A stretch of DNA of 64,000 bases from Haliscomenobacter hydrossis DSM 1100 (GCF_000212735.1 NC_015512.1:79758-143757); one strand, 5' to 3'; numbered from the stretch's first letter, positions 26,152-36,664 are shown. The notes: generated by a model not told the origin, from the sequence alone. A program made the numbers and translations.

Positions 26152-29100
26152 TAAAATCAACAAAAAGGCGAGAGACAAATTCCAACAGCGAATTACCAAA
26201 GGTATGATTGGTCCAGGTTCAGATACTTGGGGTTTGCCTGATGAGGAAGAAATCATATCTAACCAAACCCCTATCCAGCGTTATTTTTCGGGAATACTTT
26301 TCCCAGAAAGGGACCTTAAGGCTTGTCCAACTCAATTAGCATTGGATGATGCTGAAATCCAAAACCAGACAGAACCGACCGACGACAGTGATAAAATATC
26401 ACCTGCGTTTGAACAAAGCGAGGATGAAGATAACAAACAAGAGGTCTCAGAATCGGAGGAAGATCGAGTGAGCAAAACTAATTTTTTTCCAACTAATATT
26501 GGGCTCTCGGTATGTCTACCCTCTTCAATTTCAGAAATCGATTTACTAATTTCATTTGGACTGTATTATCAGCCAAAGAATAAAGATGTTAAAATTAAAA
26601 TTTCTGAGGAGGGTTATCGATCATTCTTCGGTGAAAAAATTCCTTTCCAGCTACCTTTCAAGGAAATTCTCAGATACGACGATGGATTTATGTTTTTGGA
26701 TAGAGAATTGAAAGGTGACCTCGGGGGCAAGAAGCCAAGAAGCGAGGAATATTTAGCCTTCGACCAATTTAACAGTAAAGATAATCTGAAGGACTCCAAT
26801 GCACGGTACTTCATTGATTACCTGGAAAAACTAACCAATATTGGTCGAATCTGGAAACGAAGAGACTTCAAACAGAACCTAACAATTCGGCTCAAAGATA
26901 CGGTCAAGCCCATTGAAATCCCATTTGTGAGTGGTGCCCATCCCAAAACAAAAGTAGGATACAACGTAAAAATCATACAACAAGATGATAGACAGTACGT
27001 GAAAATACAACTTGTTAATTTGTCTGAAAAACAACCTGCAAACAGGTACTCAAACAGAAATGAAAATCTGAATTTAAAAAGTATATTCCAAGCAGAAATA
27101 AAATTAACTTCAAATAATTTCTTGCCCTATAAGGAGTTTGCTTCGGATAAATTAATGCTTGACGATGAGGCAAAGGAGATTGATTTTATTTATCGTTCTA
27201 TAAATAGCTATGCTATCGGTCACAACTGTTCTACTTCGTGGAATGAAGATCTCGCCGAAATCAAGACGACTTTTATGCCTGTGCTAGATATCAAAGATGT
27301 AACCAATAGTTTTAACACTGGCGACAAAAAACTTCAACATGCACTTGCCTTAAAAAATTTGACTGTCTGGGGCTTTGACCAACTACAAGTGATTGATCAT
27401 TTAATCTACTTCGCGCAGAAATATGGAGACTGGATAAATCTTCAAGATGAGCAAAACAAAAAAGAGAAGCAAAGGGAGCCTGGCGAACAGATTATTTGGC
27501 GGCAAAAACAAAACTACAAGCGTCTACTTGACAATATTGAAATACTAAGGAATGAAGAGGTTTTCAAAGCCTTTCAAATTGCCAATACGTCAATGTATAT
27601 TCAGCTTATCATTTCTAATGATGTTGATTTTGCAAATACAGAAAAGGAGCTTTCGAAGGCATCTATAGAAAACCTAAATAACCTAGAGTTTTTTAAAAAC
27701 TACGATGCACAATCCAGAATGGATGAAGGAAAGATTCGATTTATTCCAACTTATCGCCCCTTTCAGTTAGCATTTCTACTACTTAATATCGAAGGCATTG
27801 TATACCCAGACTGTGATGCCAGAAAGAATATTGTTGACTTAATCTGGTTCCCAACAGGAGGAGGAAAAACAGAAGCTTACCTTGCAGTTACAGGATTAGC
27901 AATTACATTTAGGCGCATGACCAATAAAAAAGGGTATGAAGGTACTACTGTAATCATGCGTTATACATTAAGGCTTCTAACGGCTCAACAATTTGAAAGA
28001 GCTTCAAAACTGATTACTGCGCTTGAGTTTCTTCGAAAACAAAAAGAGTTTTCTGCGTTTCTAAAAGATGAACCAATAAGCATTGGGCTTTGGGTAGGTA
28101 TGGGTTCTACACCTAATAAACTAAAGGACGCCAAAAGTCAGATTGAAGAAATAGACAATGAATGCGAAAAAATAAATCGCAAAGGGGAGTTGATTGGTAG
28201 CCCTCAAGAGAAGAATACTTTTCAAATCAATAGTTGTCCATGGTGTGGAACAAAGTTGATTACCCAGAAGGCCAATAAAGATGGAAAAACGATTTGGGTT
28301 CATGGATTTAGAGACTCGAAAAACGATTTCAAGATTATCTGCAATAATATTCATTGTACATGCTCAAGAGGAATTCCCGTACAGGTTATTGATGAATTAT
28401 TGTATGAAAAACCACCAACTCTACTTTTTGGTACAGTTGATAAGTTTGCCATGCTCTCTTGGCAAGAAAAAGCGCACAAATTTTTCAATTCATTAGACCC
28501 AGATAAGCTTCCTCCGGATCTAATTATTCAAGATGAATTGCATCTATTGAGTGGCCCATTAGGTTCGATTACAGGAATTTTTGAAAGTATCATTGAAATC
28601 TTGGCTACCAAGGAAGATGGAGGAAGAACACCAAAAATTATTGCTTCAACCGCCACAACTCGAAATACTGAACATCAGGTTCAAAGGCTTTATGGTAACC
28701 GAAAAGTAAATGTATTTCCCCCTTCTGGTATCAACTATAATGATAGTTTTTTTGCCAGTGAAAGTGAGTCCAGCAACCGGCGATATTTAGGATTCATGCC
28801 AACCGGCAAAACCTCAGTAGATACCCAGTTGCAAATTCTTGCACATTTATTGGTAGCCAGACTAGAAGTATTTACCAATAAAATTACGAAATTCGAAATA
28901 AACAACTACTGGACAATTGTATCATACTATAACAGTTTAAAGGATGTAGGTAGAACCTTTAATAAGGTAGGTGACGAAATCAGCTCTTTCACCTCAGCAC
29001 TTCAAAATCAACTTCTAACTGAATTAGGTTCAGATAAGCGAGAACTCGCTTTCAACTACAATGGGTTATCTAACAGAACCAAGGAATTAACCAGTCGAAT

Positions 29101-29821
29101 CGAAAGTAACAAGATTAAATCCGTATTAAATGAAATAGAACAACCTTTCTCGATAGACATGATCGAGAAAAGTGCAACGGGAAATACCTACCTCCGAGGC
29201 GTAGTAGATTTGGTTTTAGCAACCAACATGATTTCAGTGGGCATCGACATTAGTCGATTAAACATAATGCTGATGAATGGCATGCCTAAGAATATAGCAG
29301 AGTACATCCAAGCGTCGAGTCGAGTAGGGAGAAGTACCAAAGGGCTTGTTGTTTCACTCATGAACCCCAATCGAGCAAGGGAAAAATCATACTTTGAAAA
29401 CTTTAACAATTTCCATCAAGCTTTTTATCAAAGCGTTGAACCATTAAGCATTACACCATTTACTGAGAACACCATAGAAAAAATGCTTTCAAGCCTAATC
29501 GTATCATATGTAAGGAACAAGGTACCTGGTATGGCAAGGAATGGTGATGTAGTCAATTTTCGAAAAGAAATGCTAGCTCCTTTAAAACGAAGTATCAAGC
29601 AGCGCTTTTCAGAAGACCCTCATGCTACTCATCTTTTCGAGACTAGTTTGGACCATCTTGCAAATGATTGGCTGGAAAGAATTCACAAAGCTGGAATCAA
29701 AGAATACAAGCAACTATTGAAACGTCCGTCAGAAAAAGATGTGGAGCAGGATTGGGTGCTAATGCAATCCATGAGAGAGATTGATGCGAATACCTTTATC
29801 AACATCAAAGAAGTTTTTTAA
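26135..29821 (+). CDS. drmA: DrmA-like SF2 helicase
   Basis: A 1228-residue superfamily 2 helicase. Walker A is LIWFPTGGGKTEAYLAV near residue 572, motif II is QDELHLLSG near 799, the Ser-Ala-Thr motif is IIASTATT near 840, and motif VI is QASSRVGRSTKG near 1058. The LIWFPTGGGKTEAYL and SRVGRS spellings are those of the DrmA/MrfA-related group. Two zinc-like clusters, CPWC near 701 and CNNIHCTC near 735, lie in an insertion between motifs. Partner gene drmB starts 2 bases after its stop. In DISARM the DrmA-DrmB complex loads on unmodified or 5'-overhang DNA and blocks phage. An ATG three codons in is equally possible. Confidence 0.85.
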   Translation: MKNMDNKINKKARDKFQQRITKGMIGPGSDTWGLPDEEEIISNQTPIQRYFSGILFPERDLKACPTQLALDDAEIQNQTEPTDDSDKISPAFEQSEDEDNKQEVSESEEDRVSKTNFFPTNIGLSVCLPSSISEIDLLISFGLYYQPKNKDVKIKISEEGYRSFFGEKIPFQLPFKEILRYDDGFMFLDRELKGDLGGKKPRSEEYLAFDQFNSKDNLKDSNARYFIDYLEKLTNIGRIWKRRDFKQNLTIRLKDTVKPIEIPFVSGAHPKTKVGYNVKIIQQDDRQYVKIQLVNLSEKQPANRYSNRNENLNLKSIFQAEIKLTSNNFLPYKEFASDKLMLDDEAKEIDFIYRSINSYAIGHNCSTSWNEDLAEIKTTFMPVLDIKDVTNSFNTGDKKLQHALALKNLTVWGFDQLQVIDHLIYFAQKYGDWINLQDEQNKKEKQREPGEQIIWRQKQNYKRLLDNIEILRNEEVFKAFQIANTSMYIQLIISNDVDFANTEKELSKASIENLNNLEFFKNYDAQSRMDEGKIRFIPTYRPFQLAFLLLNIEGIVYPDCDARKNIVDLIWFPTGGGKTEAYLAVTGLAITFRRMTNKKGYEGTTVIMRYTLRLLTAQQFERASKLITALEFLRKQKEFSAFLKDEPISIGLWVGMGSTPNKLKDAKSQIEEIDNECEKINRKGELIGSPQEKNTFQINSCPWCGTKLITQKANKDGKTIWVHGFRDSKNDFKIICNNIHCTCSRGIPVQVIDELLYEKPPTLLFGTVDKFAMLSWQEKAHKFFNSLDPDKLPPDLIIQDELHLLSGPLGSITGIFESIIEILATKEDGGRTPKIIASTATTRNTEHQVQRLYGNRKVNVFPPSGINYNDSFFASESESSNRRYLGFMPTGKTSVDTQLQILAHLLVARLEVFTNKITKFEINNYWTIVSYYNSLKDVGRTFNKVGDEISSFTSALQNQLLTELGSDKRELAFNYNGLSNRTKELTSRIESNKIKSVLNEIEQPFSIDMIEKSATGNTYLRGVVDLVLATNMISVGIDISRLNIMLMNGMPKNIAEYIQASSRVGRSTKGLVVSLMNPNRAREKSYFENFNNFHQAFYQSVEPLSITPFTENTIEKMLSSLIVSYVRNKVPGMARNGDVVNFRKEMLAPLKRSIKQRFSEDPHATHLFETSLDHLANDWLERIHKAGIKEYKQLLKRPSEKDVEQDWVLMQSMREIDANTFINIKEVF

Positions 29822-29823
29822 TT

Positions 29824-31731
29824 ATGCCAAAATATACTGAAACACAATCAAGGAAAGTGATTAGTTCTTATGGTGGGGTAGAATCAATTATTGAAACTCC
29901 ATTAGGCGCTTTAAAGATTGAACCATTTAATCTTTGGCCTTTTTTTAAGGCAATATGCGAAGGTAAACTCGATCCTCAAAAATTTATCATTGAGGATAAT
30001 CGGCTATTAAGAAGACTCCAAAGTTTACATGGATTTCCAAAACTGGAGAACTTTTTGGCTATACCAACAGATCAAGCTAATCCCAGAAACAAGTCTGTTC
30101 CTGATCATGCTAATAAATCAATTAGTGCAACTTACTTTCCAACTTGGTTTTACTGTAATAATTGCAAAGGTTTTAACAACTTAAAAGACTGGTGGGCATT
30201 GTGGAAAAAGGTAGTTCAAAAACATGGAGAAAAAGCAGAGAAAGAAAAATTCATTCCTCCAAAATGCCCATACTGTTATGATAAAGCCAAAACATCTAAC
30301 AGTAAAGAAGGCAAAAGAAGGCGTTTTTATTATGAGCTCGAACAGGTACGATTCGTTATGACTACTCCTTCCGGAGATATTCGAGATATACCTTGGGAAA
30401 GATGGAACAAAGTAAAAAAAGATAATTCAGAACCTGAAAATTCAGAAGAAAAAGAGCATGGGCTCAGTTTTGATTGGGTCAATTTGTGCTGTGAAAATCA
30501 AGAGCTCCAGTACATCAAATCGACAAAATTTTCTGATTTGACAGGCATCCGAATCTCATGTAAAAAATGCAATTCAAACAATACATTGTCAGGCTTTTTT
30601 GGAATGAGAATTGGAAATAAAAATGGGGCATTTAAACCAGTCTTGAGAACCAGTAACAGTTGCTACTACCCTGTAATGATTAGTAGTATCTATCTACCTG
30701 TGGGAAAAGAAATAAGTCCTGAGGATGAGAGAAGGATTTTGAAATGGTCGGAAAAAGGAAAGGACATTGAATTTATATGGGAAGCTTTAGATGAAAAGTA
30801 TACTAAAAAATCAATCGATGGTTTTATTTCTGGGGAAGTCAGTGAAGAATTTGAAGCAGAAAATGAATACCGCTTAAAAGAATACCGTTTTCTTTTGGAT
30901 GAAAAATCAAACAACACAAACCTGATCTATGATTCGGTTAACTTTAACCTCTTGTCCATTTTCGGGCTAGGTTTGCTGATTGCAATAAAGCGGCTTAAAG
31001 TCACTACTGTTCAAGTTGCCTACACCAGACAAGAGCCACTAAATAATGATCAGTTTCTAAGCGGCGAAAAAATCAAAAATAAGATTGAAGCAAAATATAC
31101 CTCCGAATGGGGCAATCAAACAACCTATTTACCAGCCATTGAAAGCTTTGGCGAAGGAATTTTTCTTAATCTAGATACTGAAAAAATAGATCATTGGCTT
31201 ACAGATGTTTTTATGAATGAACGTTTTAGGGTAAGAATGGCTCACCTCCTTCAAAACTCGCAGAGTAGTGACCTCAAAAGTATCCAACAAAAATTTCAAA
31301 GCGAGAACCATTTGGCTAGGTTTGTTCTAATTCATACTTTATCACATATTCTGATCAAAGAGTTAGAATTTCTCTGCGGTTACCCCTCCACCTCTCTTAG
31401 CGAAAGGCTCTTCATAAATCAAGATCAAATGCATGGAGTACTGATATATACAGTAGCGGGGACAGAAGGTAGCTATGGAGGACTAGCCTCTCAAGCAGAT
31501 GATCAGAAGTTTGCCCGGATATTAAAATCGGCTCTTTATCGGGCTACAGACTGCGCCTCTGACCCGATATGCTACAATACTGAAGATGGGCAAGGTGTCG
31601 GAGGATTAAATTTGAGTGCTTGTTACTCTTGCTGTTTAATTCCGGAAAACGCTTGTGAAGAATTTAACAGCTTTCTTGATCGATCACTTTTGATTGATCG
31701 AGAGTATGGGTATTTTAGAAGTGTACTTTAA
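29824..31731 (+). CDS. drmB: DrmB-like DUF1998 protein
   Basis: The 635-residue protein has several Cys pairs (YCNNCKGF near 110, CPYCYD near 148, CKKCNSNN near 245) and a C-terminal DUF1998-type domain: LIHTLSHILIKELEFLCGY near 502, GTEGSYGGLASQ near 543, then the cysteine set CASDPIC and CYSCCLIPENAC (578-612). DUF1998 is the zinc domain shared by DrmB and MrfA-type helicase partners. Gap of 2 bases to drmA indicates a coupled operon. No drmC (PLD) or drmMI/MII methylase follows; the next genes are on the opposite strand. Confidence 0.85.
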   Translation: MPKYTETQSRKVISSYGGVESIIETPLGALKIEPFNLWPFFKAICEGKLDPQKFIIEDNRLLRRLQSLHGFPKLENFLAIPTDQANPRNKSVPDHANKSISATYFPTWFYCNNCKGFNNLKDWWALWKKVVQKHGEKAEKEKFIPPKCPYCYDKAKTSNSKEGKRRRFYYELEQVRFVMTTPSGDIRDIPWERWNKVKKDNSEPENSEEKEHGLSFDWVNLCCENQELQYIKSTKFSDLTGIRISCKKCNSNNTLSGFFGMRIGNKNGAFKPVLRTSNSCYYPVMISSIYLPVGKEISPEDERRILKWSEKGKDIEFIWEALDEKYTKKSIDGFISGEVSEEFEAENEYRLKEYRFLLDEKSNNTNLIYDSVNFNLLSIFGLGLLIAIKRLKVTTVQVAYTRQEPLNNDQFLSGEKIKNKIEAKYTSEWGNQTTYLPAIESFGEGIFLNLDTEKIDHWLTDVFMNERFRVRMAHLLQNSQSSDLKSIQQKFQSENHLARFVLIHTLSHILIKELEFLCGYPSTSLSERLFINQDQMHGVLIYTVAGTEGSYGGLASQADDQKFARILKSALYRATDCASDPICYNTEDGQGVGGLNLSACYSCCLIPENACEEFNSFLDRSLLIDREYGYFRSVL

Positions 31732-31755
31732 CGGTTTTTTTTTGATGTGTTAATT

Positions 31756-32724
31756 TCACCCCTCCAATCCAAACTGCTGAGTTATATCTTTTGTCAACTT
31801 AGAAAGTGGCCTCTTTTGTAAGTCAGAATCATCTACGTAACTGGCAGTAATGAAACGGATCAAATCTGACTGGCTTCGAAAGAGCGTACCTTCAAATTGC
31901 TTGAATAGACTATCCAGGTACTCCGGGCTATACACCAGTGAGCGATTGACTTGCTCATGTACATAGTCCAGATGCTCTGCATACAATTCTCTCAATTTGA
32001 AATCCCGAATGTTATTTTGAGCTTTTTGAGCAATTGTAGACTGCTCATCCGAAAATAAAAAATCAATGGTTCCAGCTTGAATATTGCCGGCAAAAAAAGA
32101 TAGATCGTGGATGTTCAAAAAAAAACGGACATCATTGTCAAATCCATGTAGATGAGGGTGTAAGTGGGTGTCGGTTGAAAATTTAGCTTTGCCCTTCAAA
32201 TTTGAATTACAAACATTGCAAGAAGGGATAAGATTGTACAGCGATACTGCCAAGAATGGGTAGCTGGCTTTATCCCAAAAATGGTCAAACTGGGGCCTGA
32301 TGATGTCCTTTTTTTCGTTGCTTACCGTATGTGTATATAAGCGATTGCAGTAAGGACACGTATCTACCCCTAATTGCGCTGCCAACCAATAAGCATTCCA
32401 GCCCTTTTGAGATTGTTTTTGGATAAAAAGCTCGTAATCAAATATTTTTTTGAGTGAAGCTTTTAGCTTTTTAGTGTTTCTCTGAAAAGCAGGATAGGTT
32501 TCAGCTTCTTCAATGATTTGACTCAATTTGTCAGGATCACCAATCAGGATTTCATCAAGTTTTGAGTACAAGAACTGTAAGAATCTCTGCTGTACCGCAG
32601 GGAGTTTTTGACTCAGCTGCTGGTCAAACTTGAGTAGAATTTTCCCTTTCCTGGTATCTTTTGCCATTGATAAAAAATCATTGGCTATGGCGCCGACTGG
32701 TCTTTTGGGCTGAATTTTAATCAT
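31756..32724 (-). CDS. ptuB: Septu-like HNH nuclease (PtuB-type)
   Basis: The 322-residue protein has a helical N-terminal region and an HNH-type zinc nuclease: CPYCN (123-127), RPQFDHFWDK (143-152) and NLIPSCNVCNSNLKG (164-178), with HLHPHLHGF following. The PQFDHFW...NLIPSC.VCN order matches PtuB and related HNH partners of AAA ATPases. Its start overlaps the ATPase stop by 8 bases. Converges on the DISARM-like operon with a 24-base gap. Predicted to cleave DNA (or tRNA, in related systems) when activated by the ATPase. Confidence 0.85.
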   Translation of the reverse strand: MIKIQPKRPVGAIANDFLSMAKDTRKGKILLKFDQQLSQKLPAVQQRFLQFLYSKLDEILIGDPDKLSQIIEEAETYPAFQRNTKKLKASLKKIFDYELFIQKQSQKGWNAYWLAAQLGVDTCPYCNRLYTHTVSNEKKDIIRPQFDHFWDKASYPFLAVSLYNLIPSCNVCNSNLKGKAKFSTDTHLHPHLHGFDNDVRFFLNIHDLSFFAGNIQAGTIDFLFSDEQSTIAQKAQNNIRDFKLRELYAEHLDYVHEQVNRSLVYSPEYLDSLFKQFEGTLFRSQSDLIRFITASYVDDSDLQKRPLSKLTKDITQQFGLEG

Positions 32725-34564
32725 TGGGCAGGCGTTTTTTTAATTCAGCAATTTCATCTTTTAGTTTTTGAATGTCCTCCTTAACGTTAATGTTCTGGCG
32801 CAAAGACTGTAGTTGTAGCAAGTACCTCTTAATGATAGGTTCGCCCAAGATGTCGGTAACCCTCTGGGCAAAAACTTCAGATTCTTCTCTATTTAGGTTA
32901 TCGATAAGCATACCGTGCTGATAAAACTGAATGACTTGATTGATTCGTTTTTGAGCAAAACTGCCCATAAGCCCGTTGTGCCTTTTCAGAAAAAAAGAAT
33001 CAGAAAGCAAAGTATGGATGTTGGCTCCGAAAGTCTGCTGCATGTCGTTCATACCATCCGAAACTTTACAGGTTCCATCTGGGTTTCGCTCCAGAAAAAT
33101 GATATTTTCGCGAGGTAAATCAGAGACCATAAATGGAGAGTGGGAAGTAAGGATCAGTTGTATCTTGAAGTTGAGCGGAGGGTCCATTATAGGAAAAATC
33201 CGAGGTATGTTGTTAAGCAATAAATCCAAATAACGTTTTTGAAGCTCTGGATGTAGCCCCACTTCCCCCTCGTCAATAAAGAGCAAAAAAGTATTGGTGT
33301 GAACCAATTTTTCCCATATGGCAAAGATGCGAGCAAAAAGGTTGATCAAGTTATTGAACCCAGAGCTTAAACCTGCCTCTCGATCCTGGTCGTCTTTAAA
33401 AGTCCAGGCAATGTGAAAAGGAGAAGAAATTTGGATATCTATGTAATCAATATGGGTAAAAAATATGGATATTAACGGAGAGTTGGTGGGTAAGATTAAA
33501 GCATTGTCTCTGGTTTTAAAAATTGGGTCGGGCTCATTTTCATAAAAAAAGGGGGTGCATTCCACAGATAGCCACTGGATAAATTCATGCATTGAACGCC
33601 ATTTCCCAAAAGCATCATTTTGCACCTTTTCCAATAACACTAGTGGGTTCTGCTTTACTTGATCCTCATTTATTCTTTGTTTGAGATGCCCTATCGAATT
33701 CTCACCCAAACCAGATCTTGCACAAACATCGAGTAGTGTGGAAAACAACACAGCTCGAAAAATTTCAAAAATAAAGCCTGGCCGATCAAAAAAATCCCAG
33801 ATTTCCTCGGAACCATGACCCCGGTCATCTTTAAAAGCATTTTTCAGGTATTCACGGTTGATGTCTTCATTCACAGTGATTTTAATAAAGTCTGGCACAG
33901 GAAAATCAAGTAAATGTCGGCCCCAATTTGAGAACAACTTAGCTTGACGCTTTATGTTGTTGTAATAGTAGTGTTTCGGCGAAAGGAAAGTTTCTTCTAG
34001 GGAGTGCTCTGATTTGGGTCGGACAATATTTCTGCGATTGCTGAGGTCTAAAAAGTTGTTATTTCTATTCAAACCGAAACGCGGGGTAACCCCATCGAAA
34101 TATTGGGAGTAATAAGCAAAGGTAATCTCGTCAATTTCGTTAACAGCCGTTATTCCACCATATAGTCCAGCTTCGAGTTTTCTCATCTTAAAAATTGATT
34201 TTTTAACGCTGAAGCCGTATTGCTCATCTGCCACATTTAAAGGCAGATCCTGGTAACACCAGACCCTCAAAATTTTGTCCATTCTATAGATCACAATGAA
34301 CGGCTCATTCCAAAATCCAGTACCCTGATCAAAAAGGCGAATGATGAACTCGACCAAATTGCTTTTTCCGCTACCATTCTCGCCGACAATAACGGTAACA
34401 TTAGAAATTGAAGGACCAAAAAAATCTGGAGTAGCTTGCTCCAAATGGTCACTTTTCAAAATGCCAGAGTGAGGATTGTAGTGAAATCTCCATTGGGGGC
34501 TGAAGTTGAAGCCTTGCTCGATGATGTTTTTGTAGCTTTTTATCCAGATGTAGAGTAGTTCCAT
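32717..34564 (-). CDS. ptuA: Septu-like AAA/ABC-type ATPase (PtuA-type)
   Basis: The 615-residue protein has Walker A GENGSGKSN (61-69) after an N-terminal strand set, a long helical insertion, Walker B LLFIDEGEVGLHP near 424 with the ABC/OLD-type DEGE-GLHP pattern, and a switch histidine in LTSHSPFMV near 472. The C-terminus is a coiled coil (ELKKRLPND). This architecture is that of PtuA, RloA and retron ATPases; pairing with the downstream HNH gene by overlap points to Septu. Upstream, 114 bases separate it from the dGTPase gene in the same direction, so they may share a transcript. Confidence 0.85.
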   Translation of the reverse strand: MELLYIWIKSYKNIIEQGFNFSPQWRFHYNPHSGILKSDHLEQATPDFFGPSISNVTVIVGENGSGKSNLVEFIIRLFDQGTGFWNEPFIVIYRMDKILRVWCYQDLPLNVADEQYGFSVKKSIFKMRKLEAGLYGGITAVNEIDEITFAYYSQYFDGVTPRFGLNRNNNFLDLSNRRNIVRPKSEHSLEETFLSPKHYYYNNIKRQAKLFSNWGRHLLDFPVPDFIKITVNEDINREYLKNAFKDDRGHGSEEIWDFFDRPGFIFEIFRAVLFSTLLDVCARSGLGENSIGHLKQRINEDQVKQNPLVLLEKVQNDAFGKWRSMHEFIQWLSVECTPFFYENEPDPIFKTRDNALILPTNSPLISIFFTHIDYIDIQISSPFHIAWTFKDDQDREAGLSSGFNNLINLFARIFAIWEKLVHTNTFLLFIDEGEVGLHPELQKRYLDLLLNNIPRIFPIMDPPLNFKIQLILTSHSPFMVSDLPRENIIFLERNPDGTCKVSDGMNDMQQTFGANIHTLLSDSFFLKRHNGLMGSFAQKRINQVIQFYQHGMLIDNLNREESEVFAQRVTDILGEPIIKRYLLQLQSLRQNINVKEDIQKLKDEIAELKKRLPND

Positions 34565-34678
34565 CCCGTACTAGGTTTACAGTGCTTGAAATGATAGCAA
34601 TAATGAGATCAATGCTCTGATGCCAAATCGATTAAACTTATTTTGGGGTTAAACGTCAAGGTCTACATGTATAACAGT

Positions 34679-36067
34679 CTATATCTCGATGCCCCTTAAT
34701 TTTCTATACAGTTTCAACGCAAAAAGATCAGTCATGCCGGAGATAAAATCCAAGATGTGCATCACTTTTATGTACGGGCTGGATGTTTCGTCAAATCTGA
34801 ATTGGTTGGGTAGCAGTTCCATGATTTTTTGTTGCTCTTTGTCTCGCCGGTCTTTGGATACCAGGGCAGAAGTCACAAAATCTTTTACAAGACCAGACAT
34901 TATTCGGAAGCCCGCAATTTCTAACTCTACCACCCCTCTGGCATTATAGATAGACTTTATCGACGCATCTTCTATTTTTTTCAATGTACTCCTAAATTCT
35001 GGTAGATCATCCATTAAGGCAGTATTGTAATTACCTGAAAGAATTTTGTCCTTATCCTCCCAGAATTTCTCTGCACATTCTTTCGTCAATACATTTATCG
35101 CTTTTGATCTTAAGTAGGCTATGGTTTCATTATTGTCTTCCTCCAAGATACTCATTTTGAATTTCAGGTCATCCATTTTTGTTTCTGGGTCTTTTACAAT
35201 GATATCGATGAACATGTTTTTTACAACTTCAAATGGGAGTAATCCCAGTCTATGGGCATCTTCGAAATCTATAATGTTATAACAAATGTCATCAGCAGCT
35301 TCTACCAAATAAACAAAGGGGTGTCTTTTATACACTACCCGTGACTCGACATTTTCTCTGATCATTTTTAGTTCATTGGCTACATCCAAAAAAACTTCTT
35401 CATCGATCTTAAAGTACCCATATTTTTTACGATGCTTTGAGCCCTTACTGCCTTCTGATCCGAGCGATTCACAAGGATATTTAATTATTGAGCCTATAGT
35501 GCTATAGGTTAGACGAAAACCTCCAGGAAACCTAGATCTTTGGTTCATGGTAATGATTCTTAATGCATTGGCATTTCCTTCAAAAGTGATCAGATCTCGC
35601 CACTCCCCTGGTGTAAATAAGCCCTTGAATTCTAGGTCTTCAGGTTTTTTTGTATCCCTTTCTTTGAAATACTTGGAAATTGCTTCCTCACCTGAATGTC
35701 CAAAGGCTGGGTTTCCCATATCGTGCGCCAGGCAGGCAGCAGCAATTACATTTTTCAAATCGTTTTGATAAAATTGCTTTGCATCTTCATCTAGTTCCAA
35801 TTCACATAGTCGTTCCCCAACTATCTTCCCAAGCGATCTTCCAACACTAGATACTTCCAAAGAGTGGGTTAATCGGTTGTGGACAAAGACTTCCTTCGGT
35901 AGAGGAAATACTTGCGTTTTGTTTTGCAAACGCCGGAAAGGACTAGAGAAAATGATTCTGTCCCAATCTCTTTCGAACTCAGTCCTAATACCTTTGGGGG
36001 AATCATCAACTCCATATCTTTTTGGAGAAAAGCAATTGTTCCAAGTCATCATATCTTGCATATCCAC
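34679..36067 (-). CDS. dGTP triphosphohydrolase (dGTPase-like HD protein)
   Basis: The 462-residue protein has the HD-domain metal motifs: H63 in VHNRLTHSLEV and the H115-D116 pair in CLAHDMGNPAFGHSGEEAI, plus FRRLQNKTQVFP in the N-terminal substrate region, all characteristic of Dgt/SAMHD1-like dNTP triphosphohydrolases. Length agrees with bacterial dGTPases. Such enzymes can be housekeeping, but dGTPases and dCTP deaminases also act as phage defence by depleting dNTPs, and this copy sits inside a defence block on AT-rich DNA with the Septu pair downstream. Defence role is inferred. Confidence 0.85.
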   Translation of the reverse strand: MDMQDMMTWNNCFSPKRYGVDDSPKGIRTEFERDWDRIIFSSPFRRLQNKTQVFPLPKEVFVHNRLTHSLEVSSVGRSLGKIVGERLCELELDEDAKQFYQNDLKNVIAAACLAHDMGNPAFGHSGEEAISKYFKERDTKKPEDLEFKGLFTPGEWRDLITFEGNANALRIITMNQRSRFPGGFRLTYSTIGSIIKYPCESLGSEGSKGSKHRKKYGYFKIDEEVFLDVANELKMIRENVESRVVYKRHPFVYLVEAADDICYNIIDFEDAHRLGLLPFEVVKNMFIDIIVKDPETKMDDLKFKMSILEEDNNETIAYLRSKAINVLTKECAEKFWEDKDKILSGNYNTALMDDLPEFRSTLKKIEDASIKSIYNARGVVELEIAGFRIMSGLVKDFVTSALVSKDRRDKEQQKIMELLPNQFRFDETSSPYIKVMHILDFISGMTDLFALKLYRKLRGIEI

Positions 36068-36324
36068 TTTAATTTTAAGGCTATGTCTAATTTTTTATTC
36101 GGCTACAAAAGTTCTCTCCTGTTTAAAATTGATTCTTTATCAGCCAAATTCAATTATTTACACAATAAATATAGTAATTATTTTCCATAAAAATCAAAAT
36201 CAGGAATGTCATTTTCTTATCATTTCTAACAACGATACACGCATGCTCCTCGGTAGAAGCCATTTGTTGGGCATAGCTAGTTTTTGGGGGTCGGTATTGT
36301 CGGTGTCGACAAGGTTGTCTTTTT

Positions 36325-36561
36325 TCATCTCCTAGATGTTTTGATAGCTATGTAATACAATAGAACGCAGGGTTGGTAGAAGTGGAAGTGGTCTTTTGAA
36401 GGGTGGTGATTCAGTTCCCCTTCTAATGCCGATTCCAGCAAATGTTTGATCAGGGGGCCAAATACCCCCTTCTCCCCGTTCAAGGACTGACCAGCATAAA
36501 GTCCTGATAAAGCCTCTTGCTTAAAGGACTCAAAATCGAACTTTGGCTTCGCTTTTTCCAT
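36325..36561 (-). pseudogene. IS256-family transposase N-terminal remnant
   Basis: MEKAKPKFDFESFKQEALSG, followed by GVFGPLIKHLLESALEGELNHH, is the N-terminus of an IS256-type Mutator-like transposase. After about 53 residues similarity stops and a short unrelated tail leads to a stop; the catalytic DDE region is gone. TGACACAGTTTATTGAACAT (36593-36612) is likely the IS terminus, as IS256 ends often contain GACACAGTTTATTGA. It sits between the dGTPase and the caspase-FGE array. Confidence 0.75.
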
Positions 36562-36664
36562 AATCCGCGTTTTTGTAAAAACCACTTTTTACCTGACACA
36601 GTTTATTGAACATCCTCTGACTAAACGGAATCCTAAACTATTGAAGCTATTCTTAGGAGATTGT

